NCBI RefSeq assembly: GCF_023065955.2
Contig: NW_026622897.1
Coordinates: 4,283,001 to 4,347,000, forward strand
Reading direction: 5' to 3'
DNA: 64,000 bases
Source of the DNA: Ursus arctos
Lineage: Eukaryota; Chordata; Mammalia; Carnivora; Ursidae
Positions 38,111 to 49,124 of this stretch are shown here, piece by piece. The position numbers and the translations under genes were made by a program. Position 1 is the stretch's first letter; each line of letters opens with the position of its first letter. The notes under the pieces are model-generated. The model did no database searches, was not told where the DNA came from, and saw nothing but the letters and a program-made list of their open reading frames with translations.

Positions 38111-38547
38111 TGAATGGATAAAGATGATGTCCTATAATGCATATAATGGAATATTACTTGGCCATAAAAAAGAAGGAAATCTTATCATTTGCAATGATGT
38201 GGATGGAGCTACAGAGTATTATGCTAAGTGAAATCAGTGAGTCAAAGACAAAAATCATATGATTTCACTCATATGTGGAACTTAAGAAACAAAACAAACA
38301 AGCATAGGGAAAAGAAGAGAGAGAGAGAGGCAAACCAAGAAACAGACTCTGAAGTATAGAGAACAAACTGATGATAACCGGAGGGAAGGTGGGTGGGGGA
38401 ATGGGGGAAATAGGTGATGGGGATTAAGGAGTGCACTTGTGATGAGCACCAGGTGATGTATGGAAGTACTGAATCACTAAATTGTATACCAGAAACTAAT
38501 ATTGCACTGTATGTTAATTAACTGGAATTTAAATACAAACTTCTAAG
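38111..38547 (+). mobile_element. Younger carnivore L1 3' end nested in the old L1
   Basis: Has ggccataaaaaagaaggaaa, gatttcactcatatgtggaa, gatgagcaccaggtgatgta and a decayed tail. The target duplication aagagtatatga (38099-38110) has a diverged right copy, aagagtatgta (38548-38558). Confidence 0.8.
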
Positions 38548-39140
38548 AAGAGTATGTAACACAATGGAATATATTTTTCCTCTCTTTTTCTAACTTCTTT
38601 TAAAAAACAAATATATAGTTACAATTATTACACATAATTATTATCTTACACAAAATAATCATAATTATTATAAATAACTAGGTTTATAACATACAAAATA
38701 TACTATAAAAGGTGGTGGGGAGGAGGAATGGAACTACATAAGAACAAAACTATCTACCAACACTAGAGCAGTATGAATTTGAAAGAGATTATAGATAAGC
38801 CAAATTATACATTGTAATCTCTAGATAAACCACTAATAAAATAACTTTAAAAATGTATTTGTAAAATCAATAAGGAAATAAAATGCCATGCTAAAAATAT
38901 TCATTTACTAAAAAAGAATTCTTAAAAGAGGAACAGGGAACAAAAAGACATGAGACACAGTATAAACAAACAAAATGGTAGATGAATTCCAACCAAGTCA
39001 ACAATTACATTAAATGTGAATACACTACAATCCAATCAAAAGGCAGAGATTATCAGACTGTATAAAAAAGTGAAAGCCAACTGTATCTGTAAGAAATACC
39101 TTCAGATTCAAAGACAAACACAGGTTGAAAGTGAAAAGAC

Positions 39141-39163
39141 TAAAAAAAAAAAAAAAAAAAAAA
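39141..39163 (+). repeat. Poly(A)23 tract
   Basis: An A homopolymer within the old L1 at the point where its ORF2 text breaks off. It may mark a separate insertion or an internal expansion. Confidence 0.8.
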
Positions 39164-40134
39164 AGGAATACCATGCAAACAGTAACTATTTATCAAACAT
39201 TCAAAGAAAAAAATGGTAACAATCCTACACAAAGTCTTTCAGAAAAAGAGGAGGAATAAACTCTTCCCAACTCATTCTCTGAGGCCAAAGACATCACAAG
39301 AAAAAATTTTTTTAAATAAAGGAAAAATTCTACATACCAATAGCTCTCATGAACAAAGATACAAAAATCCTTAACACAATATTAGCAAAACCAAATTCAG
39401 CAACATAGAAAAAGGTTTATAACATATAAACATCACCAAGTGGGATTTCTCCCAAGAATTTATTTTTAGTTCAACACCTGGAAATTGTTAATATGTCCTA
39501 TTAACAGAATTAAGGGAAAGGCCATAGACCATTTCAGTACATAGAGAAAATAGACTAGATACAACCTAACACCTATTCATGATAAAAAATCTCGACAAAC
39601 GAGGAAACAGAAAGGAATTTTCTCAGTCTGGTTAAGAACATAAATAACCTACAGCTAATATCACACCTATGGTAAAAGACTGAATGCTTTTCTTTCTAAG
39701 TTCAGAAAAAAACAAGGCTATCCACAATCACCACCTCTATTCAACACTGTACCGAAGGTTCTAGGCAGTGTAATAGGTAAGGAGAGAGAGAAGGACAGGG
39801 GGAAGGGAGGGACACAGGGAAGGAGAGAGACAAAAATAAATTTAAAAGGTGGACAACTACCTTAACTCTCAGACTACACGGCCTCCCATGTAAAAAATCC
39901 TATAGAATCTACTCCCCCCAAAAATAGCATTTTTTCTATTCTATAATATTAAACTATTCTAATATGAGTTTAGCAAGGCCATAGGACTCAAGATCAATAT
40001 ACAAAAATAATTTGTATTTCTATATATTAATAAAAATACGATTTCAAAACATTCTTTGCGTTACATCAAAAAGAAAAAGACAAAACAAAAAAGAGCAAGA
40101 CCTGTACACCGCAAACCATAAAACCTTTGCTGAC

Positions 40135-40358
40135 CAGGGTGCCTAGTGGCTCAGTCAGTTAAGGCTCCAAGTCCTGATTTCAGCTCAGGTCATGATCTCA
40201 GCTTCCTGAGATCAAGCCCTGCACTGGGTTCCTCCCTCAAAAGGGAGTCTGCTTGAGGATTCCCCCTGTCCCTCCTCCTCTGTCCCTCCCCCATTCACAT
40301 GAGCACACTCTCTCTAGAATCAATACATCGTTTAACAGAAAAAACAAAAAAACAAAAA
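40135..40358 (+). repeat. CAN-SINE, older subtype, inside L1
   Basis: Head agggtgcctagtggctcagt and (TC)-rich end. Perfect 14-bp duplication aaacctttgctgac at 40121-40134 and 40359-40372, although the element body is well diverged. Confidence 0.93.
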
Positions 40359-41885
40359 AAACCTTTGCTGACAAAAATTAAAGATCTAAAATGAGAGATA
40401 TTTTCATGGAATGGAAGACTCAGTATTTTAAGACAGCTATTCTTTCCAAATAAACCTACAGATTCAGTGCAACAGCTATCAAAATCCTAGAAGCTGTTTT
40501 AGAAATTGACAAGTGTATCCCAAAATTTACATGGAAATACAAAGGACCAAGAATAGCCAACACAACTTTGAAAAAGAGCAAACTTGAAAGACTTAAAATA
40601 CCCCATTGCCAAAGTTATTTGGATTCAATAATCAAAACACTGTGTTATCACCATATGGTTAGATATTTTTAAAAAATGGAGAACAGAAAGGCTAGAAAAA
40701 AATTTATGGTCAATTGATTCTTGATGAAGTTGCAAAGCCAATTCAATAGTGAAAACAGTTTTCTCAAAAACTGTGCTGGGACAACTAGATGTCCAAGTGC
40801 AAAAAAATTAAACAAAAAATAAAAACTTGGGCCCTCATGGCATACAAAAAATATGCCTCAAAATGAATCACAAATCTAAATATAAGAGTTAAAATTATAA
40901 AATATCTAGAAGAAAACAAAGGGGAAAATCTCTGTGGCTTTCAGTTATACAAAGAATTGTTAGCTCTTAGACCAAAAGCAAATAGTACCATCACAGTGCC
41001 TTTGTGCTTCAAAAGACAGTTACTTTTGAAGTCAACATAATATCCAGAATGTATATATTTAAAAAAAAAAATACAATAGGAAGACAAATAACACAGATAT
41101 GGGCAAAACATTCAATTAGACAATTAACCAAAAAAATTATACCAATGGCTAATAAGCACAAGAAAAAAACATTTCACATCATTGGTCACTGGGGAAATGG
41201 AAACTAAAACCCAAGATTCTACTTTACATTTACCAGGATGGTCATGATCTAGAAGAGTGCCAACACCAGGTGTTGGGGAGAACGTGAAGAAACTGAACCC
41301 ACCGATGTTGGTCAAATGTGAAACGGCATAGCCTCTTTGTTCAACAGTGTGGCGATTCCTTTAAAAAGTTAAACTTAGCATATGACACAGCAATCCCTCT
41401 GCTAGGAATCTGTCTAGGAGAAATGGAAATATATTCAACGCAAACACTTATATGCAAATGTTCACTGCAACATTATTCCTAACAGCCAAAATCGGAGAAC
41501 AATCCAGTGTCCATCAACTGGTGAGTTAAAAAACAAAACTGCAGTATATTTGTGCAATGGAACACTGTACTAAAAATGAACAAGTTACTCATACATGCAA
41601 CAACACGGATAAATCTCAAAAACATTACGCCAGACCTGAAAAGATGACATATTTGTATGATTACATTTTTAAGAAATGGCTGCAAAAGACAAATTTATGC
41701 AGATGCAAAGAGGCCAGTGGTTGCTGAGGGTCAGGAGAAGAAGCAAGGATTGACACAGAGGGGTACAGGAAACTTTGGAGGGCGATAAAATCTTCTAAGT
41801 CTGTATCGTTGTGATAGTTGCACAATTATATTCATTCACTAAAAATCACTGCATTGTATCCTTATGAAAAACGTTCATGCGAATC

Positions 41886-42359
41886 AAGAGAGCACCATTA
41901 AAAATGAGGAGGTAGGCAATGAATTCAGAACAGCTCTTCAGCTTTTAATTTACTGAGACTGAAAGCTACCAGCTAAAAACCAAAGGAGCAATTAAAGAAA
42001 GATTCTGAACAATTTGTAAAAAACCTAAAAGGGCCAATCCTCCCCACCCAGAACGCACCACACTAGAACTCAACGATGTCTGATCTATGGTACCAGGAAC
42101 CTGCTTTGTAAGCTCAGGGGTGCAAACTTTCCGGCGAACAAAAATAAAAACGTGGTAAAACAGGCACTTGAAGCATGAAGATCACCGTAGGGAATATACA
42201 ATTCACCACGTAACATCCACCTTGTCCTCTGACTATACGGAATTCAGTAACTATACAGTAACATAGCACCGTACAGGGATTTTAACCTTATAGATATTTA
42301 AAAAAAAACAAAGTGAAAGAACCAGAACGAACCTCAGCAATACCTGCATCTGAATTTTT
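41886..42359. other. Unique sequence
   Basis: Nothing recognised. Confidence 0.5.
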
Positions 42360-42372
42360 CCGACCTACTTTA

Positions 42373-42478
42373 TTTTTTTTATGCACCTCTGTTTATTGCA
42401 GCGTTATTTACAATAGCCAAGATATTGTTCATTTTTTTATAATAATATTTTTATTATGTTATTCACCATACAGTACCA
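42373..42478. mobile_element. Rearranged L1 micro-insertion (sense plus antisense pieces)
   Basis: 42384-42424 is sense late-L1 text (gtttattgcagcgttattta). 42432-42478 is the antisense L1 terminus (ttattatgttattcaccata). The pair is bracketed by ccgacctacttta (42360-42372) and ccaacctacttta (42479-42491). The piece order is unlike standard twin priming. Confidence 0.6.
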
Positions 42479-43549
42479 ACCTACTTTAAAAGGCAGATTA
42501 AGGTCAGGGAGCAGTTCCAGAGAAACCCCCACCACCAAAAAATAGTAAAGATCTCATTTGTAATTACAAAAGCAAAGAAAACACCAGATAAATTGGCATG
42601 AAGTTATGTCTATGTTCTCTAATGCTAATTTATAGAGAAGGCCCTAATGGCATTTTGCCCATCACGAAAATTATCGTTCAATATTTGAAATTCTCTAACA
42701 GAATGTTTTGACCTGAACAGAGGAGAAATGCTGACATTTTCCCAAATTAAATTACATTTACGTTGAAGTCAAATATGTATTCTTGACAGCCAGATGAAAT
42801 CTGTCTTTCAACGGCGTCATTACGGAATGTAAGATTAATAAAAACATTTTCAACTTTTCGATCATCAGGTCAGAAGACGGGCCCATGTCCAGGAAAGAGA
42901 AAGGACTAGTTTGGTGGAACCTGATAGGACCACAGAAAATCAGAGGTTAATTCCTCCCTCAGTCTTTGAAAATTATTTCCCAGCAGCCGCTCTACAGCTT
43001 CTAATTAATAAGACAAATGTGAGAATCTTTCTAGGGATTGACAAAGAAATGTGTTGTTAATGCTTTTCCCCAGTTCCCACCCTGAGAAGGTAAGAGGGAT
43101 AACAAGGCCATCGCACCACTGTAGGAATGATGTATTTCAAAAGCTGGACTCCTTCCACAATGTTATTAAAGTTCTTTGAAGCGTTGCTACTAAGAAAAAA
43201 AATGTCAAAAGAACTCATGTTGTTTATTGTTTCTCAAATCTACTGCTATTTCAGGTTACGCCTAAGCAAACCAGGCCACTTGAGTTTGGAAGTGACTGGC
43301 ATAGCCCCAAGTAATAAAAACTTGATTCCAAACTTTAGGAAATCTGAAAAGGAGACTAGTGATTTTAAAACAATAATAGTCTGTAAAGAAAGAGCAGATC
43401 CCCATGTCATATTTTAGGAAGATGCTAGGTAGGTTTGATATTTGTCTAAAATTATTAAAGCTACTGATGTCCAGTGCTTTCTCCTTTAAGGCAGTAAGTG
43501 AGGAGGAAGATGGATAGGACCACGGTTACGAGTGAGAAGAACAGTAATA

Positions 43550-43740
43550 GTGGTAGAAGTAATAATCAACATTTATTCAGTGATCGACGCTGGGGCTGAG
43601 GATAGAAAAATGTTACATGGACTGTCATTTAATCCTCAAAATAAGTGTTTGAGGGAGGCAGCCTAAGCTGTGGGAGAATTACTTTAACTTAGTCCTGGTA
43701 ATAGGATGAGTTCGTCATGGTTGGAAAGTCAGATTCCCTT
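43550..43740 (+). repeat. MIR
   Basis: Sense MIR order: ataatcaacatttattcagt, ggactgtcatttaatcctca, then the degraded 3' part. Confidence 0.7.
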
Positions 43741-44868
43741 TAGCTTCTATTTGAAATGCACCTGAATTCATTGAATCAAAGGGATGATAGAAAGTTTCAT
43801 GACCAAATGACTTCCTATAAACTTATGCATGTTAGAGATGACTTGTAAAGGGGTAAAAATAGTAATTATTCGTCTAGGTTCCTTAATTTCCAGATGAATT
43901 CATCTGAGGCTTGGATTGAGGGACTTGCTAAAATCATGGTTGTCAGAGACATCCCTCCCCCAGGCTGCCCACCCCCCACACCGTCACCTTGCAATGCAGA
44001 GAAGGAAGATCTGTGCCGTTCCTCTGGTTTCCAACAGCCCTATTTACAAACACAGCCCCCTCCACACAACGAGGCTTTGGAATCTATGTCAATACTAGAT
44101 TCCTATGACTAGATGTGAACCCCCGAACTGCACATCAGACTGTAACAAATTTCTTCTTAAATTCAGCACGATGCCTCAAAAGATTTAGGTGATAAACTTG
44201 CAAGTTTTCAGAACAATAGTGAGATCTAAATGACCTAAGGACCCACAACACAAATTAGATTCATAATTCACCATTAATTCCAATGCCGAACGTGCTCTTT
44301 TTTAGTAATGAACTAACTCACCTGCAATGCTTGACATCTGATAAGGAAAGAGGAGGAAAAGAGGTTGAGCTTTAAGGAATGTAATGCCATATGGGAGGAC
44401 AGAGAAAGAGAGAGAGAAGACAATGTAAGGCTGGGGTGATTGCTTAGAAAACACATGGGGAGCCAAATAATGGGACTCGAAGCTTGGTCAGTCCATCTGG
44501 AAGAGTCCCTTCTGACCTCAGAACTCTGTTGAACTGAAACCTGCCCCCGATGACTGCATCAGATGCGTCTCAGTGACATTCTCCCTTCTGGTGACCAACG
44601 CTTCTGTCTTTGTAACTCATTACTGCACAATCAAGATGTAAATTCTCTGGAACCAGGATGCTGGCTTTCTGTTTCATTCGTGTATCACCAAATTGCTCAC
44701 AAGCGTGTTCCACCCCCTGTCTATAGTTAAGCAACGACTGACGGCACAAAATGGCAAAGATCATGGTTTAGCAAAAACATTACAGTTCATTCTGCAAATG
44801 ATTCACTGTCACTCAGCTGCATGATTAGCTCTTGGTTTTCGTTTTTTGGGTGTTTTGTTTTTTTGGGG

Positions 44869-44890
44869 TTTTTTTTTTTTTTTTTTTTTT
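44869..44890 (+). repeat. Poly(T)22
   Basis: T homopolymer preceded by T/G-rich gttttttgggtgttttgttt. On the minus strand it is an A22 tail following ccaccactcctgcaatcc. No recognisable retrocopy body adjoins it. Confidence 0.8.
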
Positions 44891-45554
44891 GGATTGCAGG
44901 AGTGGTGGTCCATTGGTATTAAGGGCATAGCCAAAATAGTTAAATTATCACAAAAGCCTTCATTGTTAGGCCAAGGAATATCCTAAATCATTTTTAAAAT
45001 AGCCCTTTCTTATCAAGGCCCAGTAAAAAATTAGAAACTTCAGACAACGTGGAGTTATTTATTAACAAGAAGAGCTCTTATGGGGAAAATAATGAATATC
45101 AAGGTCAAGGTCAAATTTATCAGCAGACTCGTAATTTTTACCCTCTTTCCATGTGTTCAGAAAATACAAGTTTGGGATTTGGAAATTGAATTTGGTAATT
45201 CAAACATGTGACTCATCTGGCTAAGACTCCATGCCCTAAGTTTATTGACTACAGTTCCAGTTGGGACAACAATGGCTTCCCAAGTGTCCCACGTGGCAAA
45301 TCCAGGTGAACAGACAGAAACAGAAACATACAGATGGGAGGATTGTTATCCTTATTCTAAACTAAAAATCCAGCCTACTGCTTCTTTTTAAGCTGTCACT
45401 GCCATGTTTAAGTTATAATTGCATCTTCTCAATGAGAACAGTGCCTTATTATTGGAATTGGCAGGGGGCCTTGACATTTGAGTCATCATCTCATTATGCC
45501 TATTCCTTACCCTGGTCTACAAATTAAACAGAAATACAAGCCAGATGATATATG

Positions 45555-45568
45555 GGGGGGGGGGGGGC
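45555..45568 (+). repeat. Homopolymer G14
   Basis: An uninterrupted G run followed by CCC, likely unstable. Confidence 0.85.
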
Positions 45569-47283
45569 CCAAAGCAATCACTTTAAACTGAATTAATTTT
45601 CCTCAAATCTACAAAATCTATAGAGCAATTAACATGGGAAATAATATATTCCACTTCAGGCACATTTTCAAAAATATTAACTTCGATTTCAGAGGCCAAA
45701 ACTCCTCAAACCCTTCTAGCCAAACATTTCACTTCTGTAAAACAAAACCGACAGCTTTAATATTCTCTAAATTATAAAAATAGAGTAATTCCACTTTTAC
45801 ATCAACTACAACTGGGGCAAAAACACACATTTAACAGCTTTCCTCTTTTCTAAACAACTTAAAAATGGGTAGCAATCACTGAACATATAAATATATATAT
45901 ATAAAACATGCACATGTGAAAAATATTATTTAAAACGTGTGTAATCGCATAGAAAAAAATAACAATTCATTCAGACTAAAATATCCAACTGTGCCTAGCT
46001 AGAATTTCAGGTTTATCTGTAGAGGTTTTGAAATCACTGAACGTAAATGAAAAATGATAAATCATAGGACCCAGTCACCCTGAATAAATGGGCATCGTTC
46101 CCTAGTTCTCAGGCATTTTGTTGAAAATTTCTCCATTGAATTTCAAAATTATAAAACTCAGTTCTAATACGAATGTTGTATAAAATCCTCAAAAACGTCT
46201 TTGGCTGTGCTTCCAGGAGGCTATTCCCTCGTTTACTTAGGATGGCAGGTGCTCCAAATATGGGATTACTCACTCACTAAGGCTTTAGTCGTCTCTACAA
46301 CTCTTCCTTTAGGCCAGAGCAGCCTGTTCATTTCTAAAAGCCAACAGTTTTCCCCAACATGCTTGGGAACAAAATGAATCGCCTCTAAGAACTTTACCGT
46401 CCTCAATACAGAACACTGAATAGCTCTACTAGACGGTAAACATCCAACACGCAAAGGTCTGCTCTGGAACATTATTTGTATTATTTATTACTGTATTTAA
46501 GACAGCAATGACTAACTTTTCTTTACATTTTGTAATTTTAATGTTGACTTCTCCTAAAATTTTTTTTTAACCTGAGGAAACATATTTGTGTAAACAAATT
46601 TAAGATTCACCATTTAGTTTTTGTTTCTTTATAATTTATAACCCAGACTTTCCAAAAAGGGATTCAAAGAAACTCTCAATAATTCCTAGTGTTCACCGTG
46701 TTCTCCAAGCAGTGGGCACATTCTGAAGGAAGGAATCTGTTTCAATACTAAAATCTATTTAGAAAGTCTTGAGATCATCCCTTAATTTTCCAACTTTTAG
46801 AAAATCCATTCTTCTGCAAACAGAGACAAAATAGGATGTAAACCAGATGTTCCTAGATTATGAAATTTAGAGCAGAGCACATTCGATTCACCCCTATTTA
46901 TTTTAGGAGAAGGCAAGCAGGCCCCACGATGTGGGATTCAGTCTTACCATTTGTCTTGTAGTTTGACTTCCATCGGTGGAAACAGTCACGGGTTTACAGT
47001 ACCAGGTTTTTAGGGAGTCCTATCATTTCTGTAATTACTATGGCTGGTATTAATAAGTGTCTTCTTTTTATATGCTCAAATAAATTAATGGAAGAGGCAG
47101 ACACTATGCAAAATGGCTGGGAAGAAGGCCAAATCTTTTTACATACATCCAGGCACCAGTGATTTCCGAAATGGCACTTTAGCTCTCTTGCCTAAATAAT
47201 TACAAGGACAGCAGCCAGCATGTAATTTACTGAAATAATTATGCACTCTTCCAGTTCCCATCACCCAGCTCCAGCCCGTGGCC

Positions 47284-47290
47284 ACTTACC
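47284..47290 (-). other. GUCY1A2: Splice donor of the GUCY1A2 exon
   Basis: The minus strand reads GACAAG then GTAAGTGG. The last exon base is 47290 and the intron GT is 47289/47288. GTAAGT is a full-strength U1 match. Reading past it gives VSGHGLELGDGNWKSA and a stop. The protein family continues with a different sequence after the shared Lys, which confirms the boundary. Confidence 0.93.
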
Positions 47291-48008
47291 TTGTCTTTGT
47301 GTTCAGTGCCAGAAGCCTCGGGCTTGGTCCTGATCACGAATGGGGTGGACAGGCGCAGCAGGACCCTCTCGAAGGCGGCATGAACCCTGGGAGACACGAT
47401 CTCGAAGCAGTCCTGGAACTTGAGCACTTTGTGAGTATCGCAGCGCAGCTGCTTCCGCAGGCCTTCCCCCAGCTGGAGCACAGACATGTGGGGGTCAAAC
47501 ATCAAGTGGAAAGGGAAGGCTCTACAGAAGGTGCTGATGCTGATTCTGAGGTCTGCGGGGACCTGGGAGGTGCCCTGGGGAAGGTTCTTTGTGATGTTGG
47601 TGTCGTCACATTCTTTGATGAGGAAGGTAAGACAGCCGCAGTTGCCCGGGTTCGAAGCATCAGAGCCCAGCTTCTCGCTGGCAACTTGCTCCACCGCCAC
47701 GTCCAGCCTGTAGATCTTCTTGGCTGCGGCCTTGATCATCCCCGGCATTGCAAACCCCACGGTACGGTGAGGGTGGAAATAGTGGAGCATCAGCGCGCCT
47801 TCAGGGAGCTCTTTGCACAGGAACGATGGCGACTCCAGAGCCGCCTGTTTCCCAAAAGAAGTTCTAATGTGTTCCAACAAAGCATCAAAGCCATTAAAAA
47901 AATCCTGCAACGTGCCGCCCACAGCTCGAAGGACTCTCTCGTTCTCATCGAAGCATATATTAAAGAACTCCTCGCCAAATCTTTCTTGGATTTCCTCAAA
48001 CTTCAAAC
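47290..48008 (-). CDS. GUCY1A2: GUCY1A2 internal coding exon (soluble guanylate cyclase alpha-2; probably exon 4)
   Basis: Soluble guanylate cyclase is a cytosolic alpha/beta heterodimer that makes cGMP from GTP when NO binds the beta-subunit haem. The alpha-2 isoform is enriched in brain and can be targeted to synapses. The 719-bp exon begins with GT (the last two bases of a split Gly codon) and encodes 239 codons from LKFEEIQERFGEEFFNICFD to ASGTEHKDK, ending in phase 0. Residues about 1-105 are the C-terminal part of the H-NOX-like domain. Residues about 155-228 (CRAFPFHLMFDPHMSVLQLG to STPFVIRTK) are the PAS-like H-NOXA domain. At residues 76-81 the segment YFHPHR stands where beta-1 has its YxSxR haem-propionate motif, as expected for a non-haem alpha subunit. 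The coiled coil and catalytic domain lie in later exons outside the window. The TTG at 48006 is an internal Leu codon, not a start. The only other candidate, GUCY1A1, fits less well. Confidence 0.95.
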
Positions 48009-48038
48009 CTGGAGGTGAATGGGAAGGAAATGTTAGAG
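48009..48038 (-). other. GUCY1A2: Splice acceptor, polypyrimidine tract and branch-point candidate of the GUCY1A2 exon
   Basis: On the minus strand the intron ends in ctccag at 48009/48010, preceded by the pyrimidine-rich run tttccttcccattcacctcc. A CTCTAAC match to the mammalian branch-point consensus lies at 48038..48032. Its adenosine at 48033 is 25 nt from the exon, a normal distance. This fixes the exon start at 48008 and the entry phase: the first base of the Gly codon comes from the previous exon. Confidence 0.9.
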
Positions 48039-48244
48039 AAGCATAATGAAATAATCGAGTTTACAGCTTTCTTTAGTGCTTATCAAATGTGATAACCAGT
48101 GAGTGAGACAAGAGAGCTATTTCCCTTGGGCCCACAAATTCCCAAAGAGTGAATTCATTTTGAATTAGAGAAAGTAACTTTCACTTCATCTTCTGGAGGC
48201 TTCTAAGATGTTAATGAGCATCAACTTCTTTTAGTATTTTTGTT

Positions 48245-48605
48245 TGTTTTTAAATAGACTTATTTTTTAGAGCAGTTTTAAATTCACAGCAAAACTGGGC
48301 AAAAAGTATGGATATCCTCCATAGAACCCTCTCCCCACACACACACAACTCCCCCCCCACGTCCTCAATGTGCTACAGCGGTACATTTGTTACCATCAAT
48401 GAACCTACAATGACACCATATCATCTCCCAGAGGCCACAGTCTACATTTGGGTTCACTCTCAGTGGTGGACATCCTTGTGTTTGGACAAAAGTGTAATGA
48501 CATGCGTCCACCATTAGAACAACATACAGAGTACTCCTGTTGCTCTAGAAATCCTCTGTGCTCTGCCAGTTCATGCCTCCCACCCTTCAACCCCTACAGC
48601 ACAAA
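48245..48605 (-). mobile_element. L1 3' end, ancient (L1ME/L1MC-like)
   Basis: Antisense old-L1 tail: agagcagttttaaattcaca, ggtacatttgttaccatcaa and ggacaaaagtgtaatgacat. It shares the order of phrases with 10.2-10.5 kb. It lies 236 bp upstream of the exon. Confidence 0.8.
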
Positions 48606-49091
48606 CCTTCCAAACGCTGATAACCTAGCTGCTCACTTGTCAACACCCTACTGCAATTGCTGTCCTCAGCAAATAAGATCATCTTAATGATCCCCTCTTC
48701 ATTGAAGCAACGTCTTAGAAGCAACTCAACATTGTTTCTCTATTGCACCCATCCACTATTACTATCTTACTTATCAAAGTTCATTTGTTGAGTGGGAAAT
48801 ATCACCCAGAGAGGGAAATGATGGTACCTGAGTGGGGAAAGGCATCAGATTATCTAGGGCCAACAGAAGGAATTAAGTTAGAACCCAGTTAGAGACACAC
48901 CAAACAAGGAACTAAAAATGGCAGAACTGTGGGCTGATTTGCATTCTCTCACCCGCAAAAATGAGTGTAGCTAAGAGTGGAGTAGGAATCTCACCAGAAA
49001 GAGTTAAAACCCTTTGTTTTCCCAGTTCATACTTCCACATGCCAAGGCGAAAGGAACTCTATCTGATAGCAATGGAATTATAACATAAAAT

Positions 49092-49124
<33 letters not shown>

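Larger units (their letters stand above)
37800..41885 (+). mobile_element. Old L1 with nested insertions, antisense to GUCY1A2
   Basis: Inter-ORF text (ctgtcaaccaagaattctac, gacattcccagataaacaaa) leads to ORF2 endonuclease-like text near 39.0 kb. A deletion jumps to RT-like text from about 39.35 kb. Late ORF2 and 3' UTR follow to about 41.88 kb (ggtgttggggagaacgtgaa, tggttgctgagggtcaggag). Frames are broken. It is interrupted by a younger L1 tail (38111-38547) and a SINE (40135-40358). Confidence 0.8.
1..47283 (-). other. GUCY1A2: GUCY1A2 intron downstream of the exon (partial)
   Basis: No further exon with GUCY1A2-like coding sequence (coiled coil or cyclase motifs) was found on the minus strand. 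The gene is known for very long introns, so a 47-kb stretch without an exon is expected. The content is interspersed repeats and unique sequence, listed separately. Intron identity is inferred from the strand and splice sites of the exon. Confidence 0.85.
42492..47283. other. Repeat-poor sequence downstream of the exon
   Basis: Holds one MIR (43.55 kb), a poly(T) at 44.87 kb and a G14 run at 45.56 kb. No SINE or L1 of size was found over 4.8 kb. No further exon is visible. Confidence 0.55.

Noticed and set aside
47239..47289. C-terminal extension VSGHGLELGDGNWKSA after the exon
   Set aside because: It lies beyond a consensus GTAAGT donor and departs from the protein family immediately after the shared Lys. 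It would matter only as an intron-retention product, for which there is no evidence.
47278..48018. A 246-codon open frame on the plus strand, exactly opposite the GUCY1A2 exon
   Set aside because: Its codons are in register with the sense codons, so it stays open simply because the exon contains no TTA, CTA or TCA codons. It spans the splice sites and resembles nothing known. It is a shadow of the exon's GC-rich codon use.
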